Origin: Microbacteriaceae bacterium
Lineage (GTDB): Bacteria; Actinomycetota; Actinomycetes; Actinomycetales; Microbacteriaceae
Assembly (NCBI GenBank): GCA_026785785.1
Contig: JAJAZI010000239.1
Span: forward strand, 1-5,471
Direction of reading: 5' to 3'
Length of the DNA: 5,471 bases
In this document: one piece after another, positions 1 through 5,471 of the stretch
Layout of the letters: each line of letters begins with the position of its first letter
Numbering within the stretch: position 1 is the first letter of the stretch
Notes under the pieces: model-generated
What the model saw: only the letters and a program-made list of their open reading frames with translations
Databases searched by the model: none
What the model was told of the DNA's origin: nothing
Made by a program: the position numbers and the translations under genes

Positions 1-2044
1 GCCCATTGAGGGCACGACGAGTGCGACGTGGCGGTTCGACCCCACCCCGGTGCTCTCCAGCTACGTCACCGCCATCGTCGCCGGCCCCTACCAGGAGACC
101 CGGTCGACGCTCACTTCGAGCGACGGCAGGCTTATCCCGCTCGGTATCTTCGCCCGCAAGTCGCTCAGCCAGTACCTCGACGCCGACTACATCTTCGCCA
201 AGACCCGCGAAGGCTTCGCGTACTTCGAGGACAAGTTCGACTACGCGTACCCGTTCGAGAAGTACGACCAGTTGTTCGTGCCGGAGTTCAATGCCGGCGC
301 GATGGAGAACGCCGGCGCGGTGACCTTCACCGAAACCTACGTGTTCCGCGGCAAGGTGACCGACGCCGTTCGCGAGCGCCGGGTCGTCACGATCCTGCAC
401 GAACTCGCCCACATGTGGTTCGGCGACCTCGTCACCATGAAGTGGTGGAACGACCTCTGGCTCAACGAGTCCTTCGCCGAGTGGGCCTCCACGATCGCCA
501 CTGCCGAGGCGACCGAGTGGACCGAGGCTTGGACCACCTTCCAGGCGATGGAGAAGAGCTGGGCCTACAAGCAGGACCAGCTGCCCTCCACGCATCCGGT
601 GTTCGCGACGATCAACGACCTCGAAGATGTGCAGGTCAACTTCGACGGCATCACCTACGCGAAGGGCGGCTCCGTACTCAAGCAGCTCGTCGCCTGGGTC
701 GGCATCGACGCCTTCTACGCTGGCGTGGCGGCGTACTTCAAGAAGCACGCCTACGGCAACACCGAACTCGGCGACCTGTTCACCGAGCTCGAGGCGACCA
801 GCGGCCGCGAGCTGACCGAGTGGTCGAAGCTGTGGCTCGAGACGGCCGGCGTCAACACGCTGCGCCCCGAGATCGAGACGGATGCTGCGGGCAAGATCAC
901 CTCGTTCGCTATCCTTCAGACCGCGGCGCCGGACTACCCGACGATCCGCCCGCACCGCCTCGCCATCGGCTTCTACGACCTCGCCGGCGGCAAACTCGTG
1001 CGCGACGACCGGCTCGAGATCGATGTCGACGGCGAGCGCACCGAGGTGCCGGGCTTCGTCGGCCGCGAACGCCCGGGGCTCGTTCTCGTCAACGACGATG
1101 ACCTCGCCTACGCCAAGGTGCGCCTCGACGAGAAGTCGCTCGCGACCGCGATCGACCACTTGTCCGCGATCGAAAACCCGCTTGCGCGGGCAATCGTGTG
1201 GGGGTCGGTGTGGGACTCCACCCGCGACGGCGAGACGAAGGCCAACAACTACGTGCGCCTCGTGCTCGGCAACATCGCGACCGAGTCGGAGTCGACCACC
1301 ATCCGCACGACGCTCACCCAGCTCCTCACGGTGGTGCGCATCTACGTCGACCCCGCGACGAGAACCGAGACGCTGAAGAGCGTGGCCGACGAGCTGCTCG
1401 CGCTGGCCAGGGCGGCGGATGCTGGATCCGACTCGCAATTCCAGTTCGTCAAGTTCTTCGCGAACCTGGCCAACACGGCTGAGCATGTCGCGGCCCTGCG
1501 CGGCCTCCTCGACGGCACCGCGCCGCTCGATGGGCTCGAGGTCGACACCGACCTCGGCTGGGAGCTGCTCGACGGGCTCGTGCTCAACGGCGCCGCTGGC
1601 CCCGAGGAGATCGGTCTGGCGCTGGCGAAGGACAACACCGCCAATGGGCAGCAGGCGGCTGCACGCGTGACCGCCGCGATCCCGACCGCCGAGGGCAAGC
1701 TCGCGGCGTTCTCCTCCCTCGTCGACAGCGACGAGCTGCCGAACGCGATTGTCCGCCAGACCACGGTCGGTTTCCAGCACACGAATGACCCGTCGTCGCT
1801 CCAGCCAGTCGTCGCGCGCTACTTCGACAGCATCCGCGGCATCTGGGAGTCGCGCTCGCACTCGATCGCCGAGAACCTCATCGTCGGGCTGTACCCCGCC
1901 GGCCTCGCCGACGCCGCCCTGCGCGACGCAACGACGAGCTGGCTCACCGCGAATCCCGACACGCCCGCGCTTCGCCGCCTCGTGATTGAGAATCTCGCGG
2001 GTGTCGAACGCGCCCTCATGGTGCAGGCGAAGGACGCCGAATAG
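1..2044 (+). CDS. pepN: Aminopeptidase N, M1 family zinc metallopeptidase (5'-truncated by window edge)
   Basis: Removes N-terminal amino acids from peptides in the cytoplasm, as a zinc-dependent M1 (gluzincin) exopeptidase. The frame is open to the left edge (first full codon at 2) and ends at TAG 2042-2044, giving 680 residues. Actinobacterial PepN is usually about 850, so some 170 N-terminal residues are missing and the true start is not visible. The first residues already read like PepN (TWRFDPTPVLSSYVTA). The substrate-binding exopeptidase motif GAMEN is at 296-310. The zinc site HELAH is at 398-412 and the third zinc ligand Glu is at 467-469 (LNES), giving the HEXXH-X18-E spacing. The transition-state Tyr is at 656-658 (FDGITYAKGG). 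The catalytic domain ends near nt 870 (WLETAGVNTL). A small beta-rich domain and then a long helical ERAP1_C-like domain follow to the C-terminus. All catalytic residues are present, so the enzyme should be active. Confidence 0.97.
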   Translation, partial: PIEGTTSATWRFDPTPVLSSYVTAIVAGPYQETRSTLTSSDGRLIPLGIFARKSLSQYLDADYIFAKTREGFAYFEDKFDYAYPFEKYDQLFVPEFNAGAMENAGAVTFTETYVFRGKVTDAVRERRVVTILHELAHMWFGDLVTMKWWNDLWLNESFAEWASTIATAEATEWTEAWTTFQAMEKSWAYKQDQLPSTHPVFATINDLEDVQVNFDGITYAKGGSVLKQLVAWVGIDAFYAGVAAYFKKHAYGNTELGDLFTELEATSGRELTEWSKLWLETAGVNTLRPEIETDAAGKITSFAILQTAAPDYPTIRPHRLAIGFYDLAGGKLVRDDRLEIDVDGERTEVPGFVGRERPGLVLVNDDDLAYAKVRLDEKSLATAIDHLSAIENPLARAIVWGSVWDSTRDGETKANNYVRLVLGNIATESESTTIRTTLTQLLTVVRIYVDPATRTETLKSVADELLALARAADAGSDSQFQFVKFFANLANTAEHVAALRGLLDGTAPLDGLEVDTDLGWELLDGLVLNGAAGPEEIGLALAKDNTANGQQAAARVTAAIPTAEGKLAAFSSLVDSDELPNAIVRQTTVGFQHTNDPSSLQPVVARYFDSIRGIWESRSHSIAENLIVGLYPAGLADAALRDATTSWLTANPDTPALRRLVIENLAGVERALMVQAKDAE

Positions 2045-2073
2045 GGCTGGTCCGCGGCTCACACGCTGTCCCC

Positions 2074-2079
2074 TAGGCT
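2074..2079 (+). promoter_or_regulatory. Candidate -10 box (TAGGCT) for the ABC exporter operon
   Basis: TAGGCT fits the actinobacterial TANNNT -10 pattern and lies in the 55-base gap between pepN and the ABC genes. Counting the last T as -7 puts transcription start near A2086, giving a leader of about 14 nt with a Shine-Dalgarno. No good -35 hexamer is seen 16-18 bases upstream, which is common in this phylum. The call rests on one hexamer plus its position and is inferred. Confidence 0.45.
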
Positions 2080-2080
2080 G

Positions 2081-2101
2081 ATGAAATGAGGATAATTTCA
2101 T
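2081..2101. promoter_or_regulatory. AT-rich dyad overlapping the predicted transcription start and start codon (candidate operator)
   Basis: A perfect 7-bp inverted repeat, ATGAAAT at 2081-2087 and ATTTCAT at 2095-2101, flanks a 7-base spacer GAGGATA. Sixteen of its 21 bases are A/T in otherwise GC-rich DNA. It would cover about -5 to +16 relative to the predicted start at 2086, a typical place for a repressor dimer to block transcription. The spacer is also the Shine-Dalgarno region, and the right arm contains the first two bases of the ATPase ATG. If transcription began upstream of 2081, the RNA hairpin could instead mask translation initiation. No regulator gene is in the window. Confidence 0.45.
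2088..2092 (+). promoter_or_regulatory. Ribosome binding site of the ABC ATPase gene
   Basis: GAGGA lies seven bases before ATG 2100. It supports this start, which is also the first possible one: in the same frame, TGA at 2082-2084 stops translation and no GTG, TTG or CTG lies between. Confidence 0.7.
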
Positions 2102-3059
2102 GATTGAAGCGCGCGAGCTCAGCAAATACTACGGACGCAAGAAGGCGGTCGACGCCGTCAGCTTCACGGTGCGCCCCGGCATGGTCACCGGCTTCCTCGG
2201 GCCGAACGGCGCGGGAAAGTCGACGACGATGCGCCTCATCGTAGGCCTAGACAGGGCCACCTCCGGATCGGTCACGGTGAACGGCAAGCCGTACACCGCC
2301 CATCGTGCACCGCTGCGCGAGGTCGGAGTACTTCTTGATGCGAAGGCGATCCACACCGGCCGCAGTGCCGTGAATCACCTTCTCGCAGTCGGCGCGACTC
2401 ACGGTATCGGTCGCAAGCGCGTGGACGAGGTGATCGGCCTGACCGGGCTCGACTCGGTCGCGCGCAAGCGCGTTGGCGGCTTCTCGCTCGGCATGGGCCA
2501 GCGCCTCGGCATCGCCGCCGCGCTGCTCGGCGACCCTGCAACCCTCGTGCTCGACGAGCCCGTGAACGGACTCGACCCCGAGGGCGTGATGTGGGTGCGC
2601 AGCCTCGCGCGGCAGCTCGCGAGCGAGGGCCGCACCATCTTCCTCTCATCGCACCTGATGAGCGAGATGGCCCTGACCGCCGACCACATAATCGTGCTCG
2701 GCCGTGGCCGGGTCATTGCCGACGCCCCGGTCGCCGACATCGTCGCTCTCTCCGGCGGAACCCTCGTGCGGGTGCGCACCCCTCACCCCGCACGCCTGGC
2801 CGAACTGCTCGCCAGCACAGAGCTCGGCACCCAGGTCCAAGTGCATGCCAGCTCGAGCACGATCGAGCCCGACGTGTTTCAGGTGAGCGGTCTCGACGCC
2901 GCCCGAATCGGCGAACTCGCGGCATCCGCGGGCATCGCACTGCATGAGCTCACCCCGGTAGCGGGATCCCTCGAGCAGGCCTACATGTCCCTCACCCAGG
3001 ACGAGGTCGAGTACCACGCCGGCGGAACCGCGCCCGCGTCCGAAGGAGCGTTCCGATGA
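2100..3059 (+). CDS. ABC transporter ATP-binding protein (ABC-2 / DrrA-like exporter)
   Basis: This is the ATPase of an ABC-2 type exporter, with 319 residues, acting on the inner face of the membrane with the permease encoded next. Visible motifs are: Walker A GPNGAGKST at residues 34-42 (Lys40), a signature variant FSLGMGQ at 128-134, Walker B TLVLDE at 148-153 with catalytic Glu153, a D-loop GLD at 157-159, and the switch His185 in SSHL. At the Q-loop position the sequence reads VGVLLDAKA, with Asp80 near where Gln is usual. From memory this LLDAKA/LLEAGA form is typical of an actinobacterial subfamily. After the ~215-residue ATPase domain comes a ~100-residue C-terminal extension ending in SLEQAYMSLT and VEYHAGG, also typical of that subfamily. 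It overlaps the permease gene by ATGA. The substrate is unknown; drug, bacteriocin or lipid export are all possible. Confidence 0.93.
   Translation: MIEARELSKYYGRKKAVDAVSFTVRPGMVTGFLGPNGAGKSTTMRLIVGLDRATSGSVTVNGKPYTAHRAPLREVGVLLDAKAIHTGRSAVNHLLAVGATHGIGRKRVDEVIGLTGLDSVARKRVGGFSLGMGQRLGIAAALLGDPATLVLDEPVNGLDPEGVMWVRSLARQLASEGRTIFLSSHLMSEMALTADHIIVLGRGRVIADAPVADIVALSGGTLVRVRTPHPARLAELLASTELGTQVQVHASSSTIEPDVFQVSGLDAARIGELAASAGIALHELTPVAGSLEQAYMSLTQDEVEYHAGGTAPASEGAFR
3042..3048 (+). promoter_or_regulatory. Strong ribosome binding site of the permease gene
   Basis: GAAGGAG lies inside the last codons of the ATPase gene, seven bases before ATG 3056. It fixes the permease start and implies that the permease has its own initiation as well as coupling through the ATGA overlap. 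Confidence 0.8.
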
Positions 3060-3913
3060 GCACGACCACCGCACAACACTCCGTCTCGGCAGACGGGGCC
3101 GACCGGCTCCCCGTGCTCACTTTCGGCGGTATCCTGAGATCCGAGTGGATCAAGCTCGTCAGCCTGCGCTCGACCATCTGGTGCTACGCCCTGATCGTCG
3201 TCGTCGGGATCGGCTTTGGCGTGCTCATCGCGCTGACCTCCCCCGCGGCGACCGCTGGCGGGGTTCCGGATGCCATTCAAGGGTCCACCGCGGTGCAGGT
3301 GGCCACCCTCGCGCTGGGGTTCACCGCGCTGGCGAGCGTCGTGCTCGGCACCCTCGTCATCACCGGCGAGTATGGCACCGGAATGATCCGCTCCACCTTC
3401 GCCGCGGTGCCGACGCGCCTGCCCGCCCTGTTCGGCAAGGTCGTCGTGTTCGGCACGACAACCTTCGTGGTCGGGCTCGTCACGATTTTCGGCACCGCAC
3501 TGGTCACCGCGCCGATTCTGCCGGGCATCGGCGTCACGCCCAACTTCACCAAGCCCGCCTACCTGCTCGCCCTCGTCGGCGGCGCGGGATACCTCGCGCT
3601 GGTCGGTGTCTTCGCGCTGGCACTCGGCGCCATCGTGCGTCATAGCGCCGGCGCCATCGCATCCGCTCTCGGTGTCATCCTGGTGCTTCCGACGGTGGCA
3701 ATTATCCTCTCCGCGATCACGCAGGCGGAGTGGATCCAGAGCGCCGCCTCCTTCCTCCCCGACGCGGCCGGCGCCAGAATGTTCGCCTCCACCGCGGGAG
3801 AGGCCGCCTCGAGCGGATTTCTCGCGCCGTGGCAGGGCTTCCTCGTGCTGCTCGCCTGGGACGCCGCGCTGCTGCTGGTCGCCGCCGTGCTGATGAAGCG
3901 TCGAGATGCCTAA
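3056..3913 (+). CDS. ABC-2 type transporter permease, six membrane helices
   Basis: This is the membrane subunit of the exporter whose ATPase is encoded immediately upstream; the two genes overlap by four bases (ATGA 3056-3059). The protein has 285 residues. A polar cytoplasmic N-terminus carries the family-typical segment SEWIKLVSLRSTIW (29-42). Six hydrophobic helices follow at roughly 42-62, 83-103, 129-153, 169-193, 198-221 and 259-280. Between helices 2 and 3 lies TGEYGTGMIRSTF (103-115), followed by a proline/arginine step (VPTRLP). This segment is characteristic of ABC-2 permeases and probably contacts the ATPase. The tail is short and positive (MKRRDA). With one permease gene, the working transporter is presumably two permeases plus two ATPases. 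Nothing in the sequence indicates the substrate. The gene ends at TAA 3911-3913, just before a hairpin. Confidence 0.9.
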   Translation: MSTTTAQHSVSADGADRLPVLTFGGILRSEWIKLVSLRSTIWCYALIVVVGIGFGVLIALTSPAATAGGVPDAIQGSTAVQVATLALGFTALASVVLGTLVITGEYGTGMIRSTFAAVPTRLPALFGKVVVFGTTTFVVGLVTIFGTALVTAPILPGIGVTPNFTKPAYLLALVGGAGYLALVGVFALALGAIVRHSAGAIASALGVILVLPTVAIILSAITQAEWIQSAASFLPDAAGARMFASTAGEAASSGFLAPWQGFLVLLAWDAALLLVAAVLMKRRDA

Positions 3914-3925
3914 CCCCACCCCTCA

Positions 3926-3957
3926 CGCGTGCCCTCGGCATCGGTAGAGGGTGCGCG
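3926..3957 (+). terminator. GC-rich hairpin after the permease gene, possible terminator without a U-tract
   Basis: An 11-bp RNA stem can form between 3926-3936 (arm contains GCGTGCCCTC) and 3947-3957 (arm contains GAGGGTGCGC), with a 10-base loop. Nine pairs are Watson-Crick, and two adjacent U-G/G-U wobbles sit in the middle. It begins 12 bases after the permease stop. No T-run follows: the next bases are AATAGACT, the -10 box of the next gene. It may weakly end the exporter transcript, which is acceptable for actinobacteria, but Rho-dependent or no termination is equally possible. Confidence 0.4.
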
Positions 3958-3959
3958 AA

Positions 3960-3965
3960 TAGACT
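3960..3965 (+). promoter_or_regulatory. -10 box (TAGACT) giving a leaderless mechanosensitive-channel transcript
   Basis: TAGACT is a good TANNNT -10 element ending eight bases before ATG 3974. Taking its last base as -7 predicts transcription from about 3972-3974, so the mRNA would start at or within two bases of the start codon. Leaderless genes with this arrangement are common in actinobacteria. The lack of a well-placed Shine-Dalgarno supports this. No convincing -35 hexamer is visible; that region is occupied by the hairpin. Confidence 0.55.
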
Positions 3966-3973
3966 GGGCGGAT

Positions 3974-4987
3974 ATGACTGCTCCCGCTCCTGACCCGACC
4001 CCGTTCGACTGGGATGCCGTTCGCGCGTCGCTGGGCTCGTTCGTGCTCGAGTTCGACTGGCTCTTCCAGATTCTCGGAATCATCTCCGGTGCGATCATCC
4101 TCCGCATCGCGCTGCACTTCGTTATCCGCCGGGTCGTGAACCGTGTCGTCTCCGGTGTGAAGAAGAGACAGAACGTCGACGACACCCAGTCGATCATCGC
4201 GTCTCCGCTCGCCGCCGTGCGAGTCGTGCAACGCACTAGAACCCTCGGCTCCGTTCTCAACAACGTCGTCAGCGTCGTCATCGTGATCGTGGCGCTGCTG
4301 CTCATCGTGACCGCGATCAACACCAACATCATCGGCTCATTCGCCCTCATCACCGCAGCCCTCGGCGCCGGCCTGGGCTTTGGCGCTCAGAACATCGTCA
4401 AGGACGTACTCAACGGCCTGTTCATGGTCGCCGAGGACCAGCTGGGTGTCGGAGACGTCGTCGACCTCGGCGAGGCCACCGGCATCGTCGAAAACGTCGG
4501 CATCCGGGTCACCCAGGTACGCGACATCGATGGCACGCTCTGGTTCGTGCGCAACGGCGAGATCCTTCGCGTCGGCAACAAGTCGCAGGGTTGGGCGCGG
4601 GTCATCATCGACCTGCCCGCCCCGTACCATTCGGATGTCGAGGCGGTGCAGGCCACCCTGCTCGCCACAGCCCACGAGATGGCGAACAGCCCGCAGTGGC
4701 GCCGCAAGATCATCGAGAAGCCCGAGATCTGGGGCCTCGAGTCGATCTCGGCCGAGGCGCTCGTGATCCGGCTCGTGATGAAGACGCGCACGGCCGACCA
4801 GTGGGATGTCGCGCGGGAGCTGCGCTTCCGGCTGAAGAAGGCGCTCGACGACACGGGAGTGAACCTTCCCGCGCTCAACCGCGTCGTGTTCGACGGCCAG
4901 AGGGAGACCTCGCAGCCGGTCGGCGATGCAGTGGCCAGCGGCACCGCCCCGGTCAAGACCGTACCCAAGGATCGGAAAGCCACGTGA
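3974..4987 (+). CDS. Small-conductance mechanosensitive channel, MscS family
   Basis: Encodes a 337-residue inner-membrane channel of the MscS family, expected to form a heptamer that opens under membrane tension and releases solutes during osmotic downshock. Three hydrophobic helices are seen at about 28-50, 93-115 and 119-150. The third holds the pore-lining Gly/Ala pattern [18 protein letters not shown] (131-148), the family hallmark. It runs into the MscS beta-domain ([12 protein letters not shown], then [13 protein letters not shown], to ~205). An alpha/beta cytoplasmic domain follows to ~305, then a polar, probably disordered tail of about 30 residues. It has three helices, like short MscS/YkuT-type proteins, and lacks the long C-terminal part of corynebacterial MscCG. 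An in-frame GTG at 3929 would add 15 residues, but it falls in the hairpin and before the -10 box, so ATG 3974 is preferred. The stop overlaps the globin start. Confidence 0.93.
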   Translation: MTAPAPDPTPFDWDAVRASLGSFVLEFDWLFQILGIISGAIILRIALHFVIRRVVNRVVSGVKKRQNVDDTQSIIASPLAAVRVVQRTRTLGSVLNNVVSVVIVIVALLLIVTAINTNIIGSFALITAALGAGLGFGAQNIVKDVLNGLFMVAEDQLGVGDVVDLGEATGIVENVGIRVTQVRDIDGTLWFVRNGEILRVGNKSQGWARVIIDLPAPYHSDVEAVQATLLATAHEMANSPQWRRKIIEKPEIWGLESISAEALVIRLVMKTRTADQWDVARELRFRLKKALDDTGVNLPALNRVVFDGQRETSQPVGDAVASGTAPVKTVPKDRKAT

Positions 4988-5471
4988 TCGACATCACCCC
5001 AGCCGGACCCTCAGACAGTGCCGCCTCTGAGGGCGCGACCTCGGTGGTCGGCGCCCTCCCGGTGACCCTGCGGGGAGCCGAGCACGGCGCCGCGGTCGGC
5101 GAGAGCTTTTACGCCCACGTCGGCGGGCGCGCAACCTTCGAGAAGCTCGTGCGCGCATTCTACGCTGGCGTGCGCGAGGATCCGAAGCTGTGGCCGATGT
5201 ACCCAGCATCCGACCTTGAGGGGGCCATCCAGCGCCTCACGGGATTCCTCGAGCAGTACTGGGGCGGGCCGGGTACCTACAGCGAGCAGCGCGGCCACCC
5301 GCGCCTGCGCATGCGGCACCAGCCGTTCCGGGTGAATCCGGAGGCGCGCGACCGGTGGCTCGCCCACATGCGAGTCGCGGTCGACAGCCTCGACCTCGCG
5401 CCGCTTGACGACGCGATGCTGTGGGACTACCTCGAGCGGGCCGCCCACGCGATGGTAAACACGTTCGACGA
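4984..5471 (+). CDS. glbO: Group II truncated haemoglobin (trHbO type), 3' end cut by the window edge
   Basis: This is a haem-binding 2-on-2 globin, open to the right edge (162 full codons, no stop). From residue 42 it follows M. tuberculosis GlbO (128 aa) closely from memory: [42 protein letters not shown]. Key haem-pocket residues match at a constant offset of 37: Tyr60 (B10), Tyr73 (CD1), Ala81 (E7), Leu85 (E11), proximal His112 (F8, codon 5317-5319) and Trp125 (G8). Trp at G8 and Tyr at CD1 mark group II. Such proteins bind O2 tightly and are linked to NO/peroxide chemistry and respiration. The GTG start overlaps the channel stop (GTGA 4984-4987), with GGAAAG at 4974-4979 as a weak ribosome site. 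This start gives a ~40-residue low-complexity N-terminal extension not found in GlbO. GTG at 5044 or 5062 are alternative starts. Only a few C-terminal residues should be missing. Confidence 0.93.
   Translation, partial: MIDITPAGPSDSAASEGATSVVGALPVTLRGAEHGAAVGESFYAHVGGRATFEKLVRAFYAGVREDPKLWPMYPASDLEGAIQRLTGFLEQYWGGPGTYSEQRGHPRLRMRHQPFRVNPEARDRWLAHMRVAVDSLDLAPLDDAMLWDYLERAAHAMVNTFD

Noticed and set aside
50..52. GTG at 50 as a pepN start
   Set aside because: The frame continues upstream to the window edge with family-typical residues, and starting here would remove most of the N-terminal domain. The gene is truncated by the window.
28..1101. 357-codon + strand frame overlapping pepN
   Set aside because: Arg/His/Pro-rich off-frame translation without domains. 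The pepN frame through the same bases carries GAMEN, HEXXH and the distal Glu.
1177..1190. CCCGC/GCGGG hairpin with a 4-base loop inside pepN
   Set aside because: A 5-bp stem is expected by chance in GC-rich coding sequence, the reading frame is intact across it, and no T-run follows.
2045..2073. Intrinsic terminator after pepN
   Set aside because: I find only short self-complementary words (CCGCGG, CCTAGG) and no stem-loop with a T-tract.
2100..3913. Recent horizontal transfer of the ABC pair judged from composition
   Set aside because: A few rare codons (CTA, AGG, ATA, AGA) occur in the pair, but AGA also occurs in pepN and the channel gene, and overall GC and codon use look like the neighbours. 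Gene-order comparison is needed.
2981..3919. Long minus-strand open frame (312 codons) opposite the exporter permease
   Set aside because: Its translation is low-complexity Gly/Arg/Asp/Glu-rich with no recognisable domain, and it mirrors the GC-biased codons of the permease, which has clear membrane helices and a strong ribosome site.
3929..3973. GTG 3929 as an earlier start for the channel gene
   Set aside because: It lies in a hairpin arm and upstream of the TAGACT box, has no ribosome site, and adds 15 residues with no family similarity. ATG 3974 fits the predicted leaderless start.
4387..4983. Minus-strand open frame of 198 codons opposite the MscS channel
   Set aside because: Ser/Arg/Thr-rich shadow translation with no known motif. 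The + strand carries the unmistakable MscS pore helix here.
5011..5448. Minus-strand open frame of 145 codons at the right end
   Set aside because: It is antisense to the globin, whose haem-pocket residues all match on the + strand. The globin frame has no stop only because the window ends.

Overview
The window is high-GC DNA (roughly two thirds G+C by eye) with strong third-position G/C bias. All genes lie on the + strand. Several signals point to an actinobacterium, probably a Microbacteriaceae-like member of the Micrococcales: the protein families present, TANNNT -10 boxes (TAGGCT, TAGACT) lying almost directly on start codons, and Asp-Ala pairs often written GAT-GC. The family-level placement is inference.

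Layout. (1) 1-2044: the C-terminal ~680 residues of aminopeptidase N (pepN), whose N-terminus lies upstream of the window. (2) 2045-2099: a short intergenic region with a candidate -10 box, a perfect 7-bp inverted repeat around the start region of the next gene, and a clear ribosome binding site. (3) 2100-3913: a two-gene ABC-2 exporter, ATPase then six-helix permease, joined by a 4-base ATGA overlap. (4) 3914-3973: a GC-rich hairpin just after the permease stop, followed by a TAGACT -10 box that would give an essentially leaderless transcript for the next gene. (5) 3974-4987: a small MscS-family mechanosensitive channel. (6) 4984-5471: a group II truncated haemoglobin (trHbO/GlbO type), overlapping the channel gene by GTGA and running off the right edge a few residues before its expected C-terminus.

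How the genes relate. There are two likely transcription units after pepN: the exporter pair, and the channel-globin pair, which is probably translationally coupled. PepN turns over peptides in the cytoplasm, the exporter's substrate is unknown, the channel relieves osmotic pressure, and the globin handles O2/NO/peroxide chemistry. A pepN gene close to a glbO-type globin is also found in Mycobacterium tuberculosis (Rv2467 and Rv2470), so the exporter pair may have been inserted into an older neighbourhood.

I see no phage, transposon, CRISPR, tRNA or rRNA, and no clear undescribed multi-gene system. The most interesting non-coding signal is the AT-rich dyad at 2081-2101, which looks like an operator placed on the transcription and translation start of the exporter.
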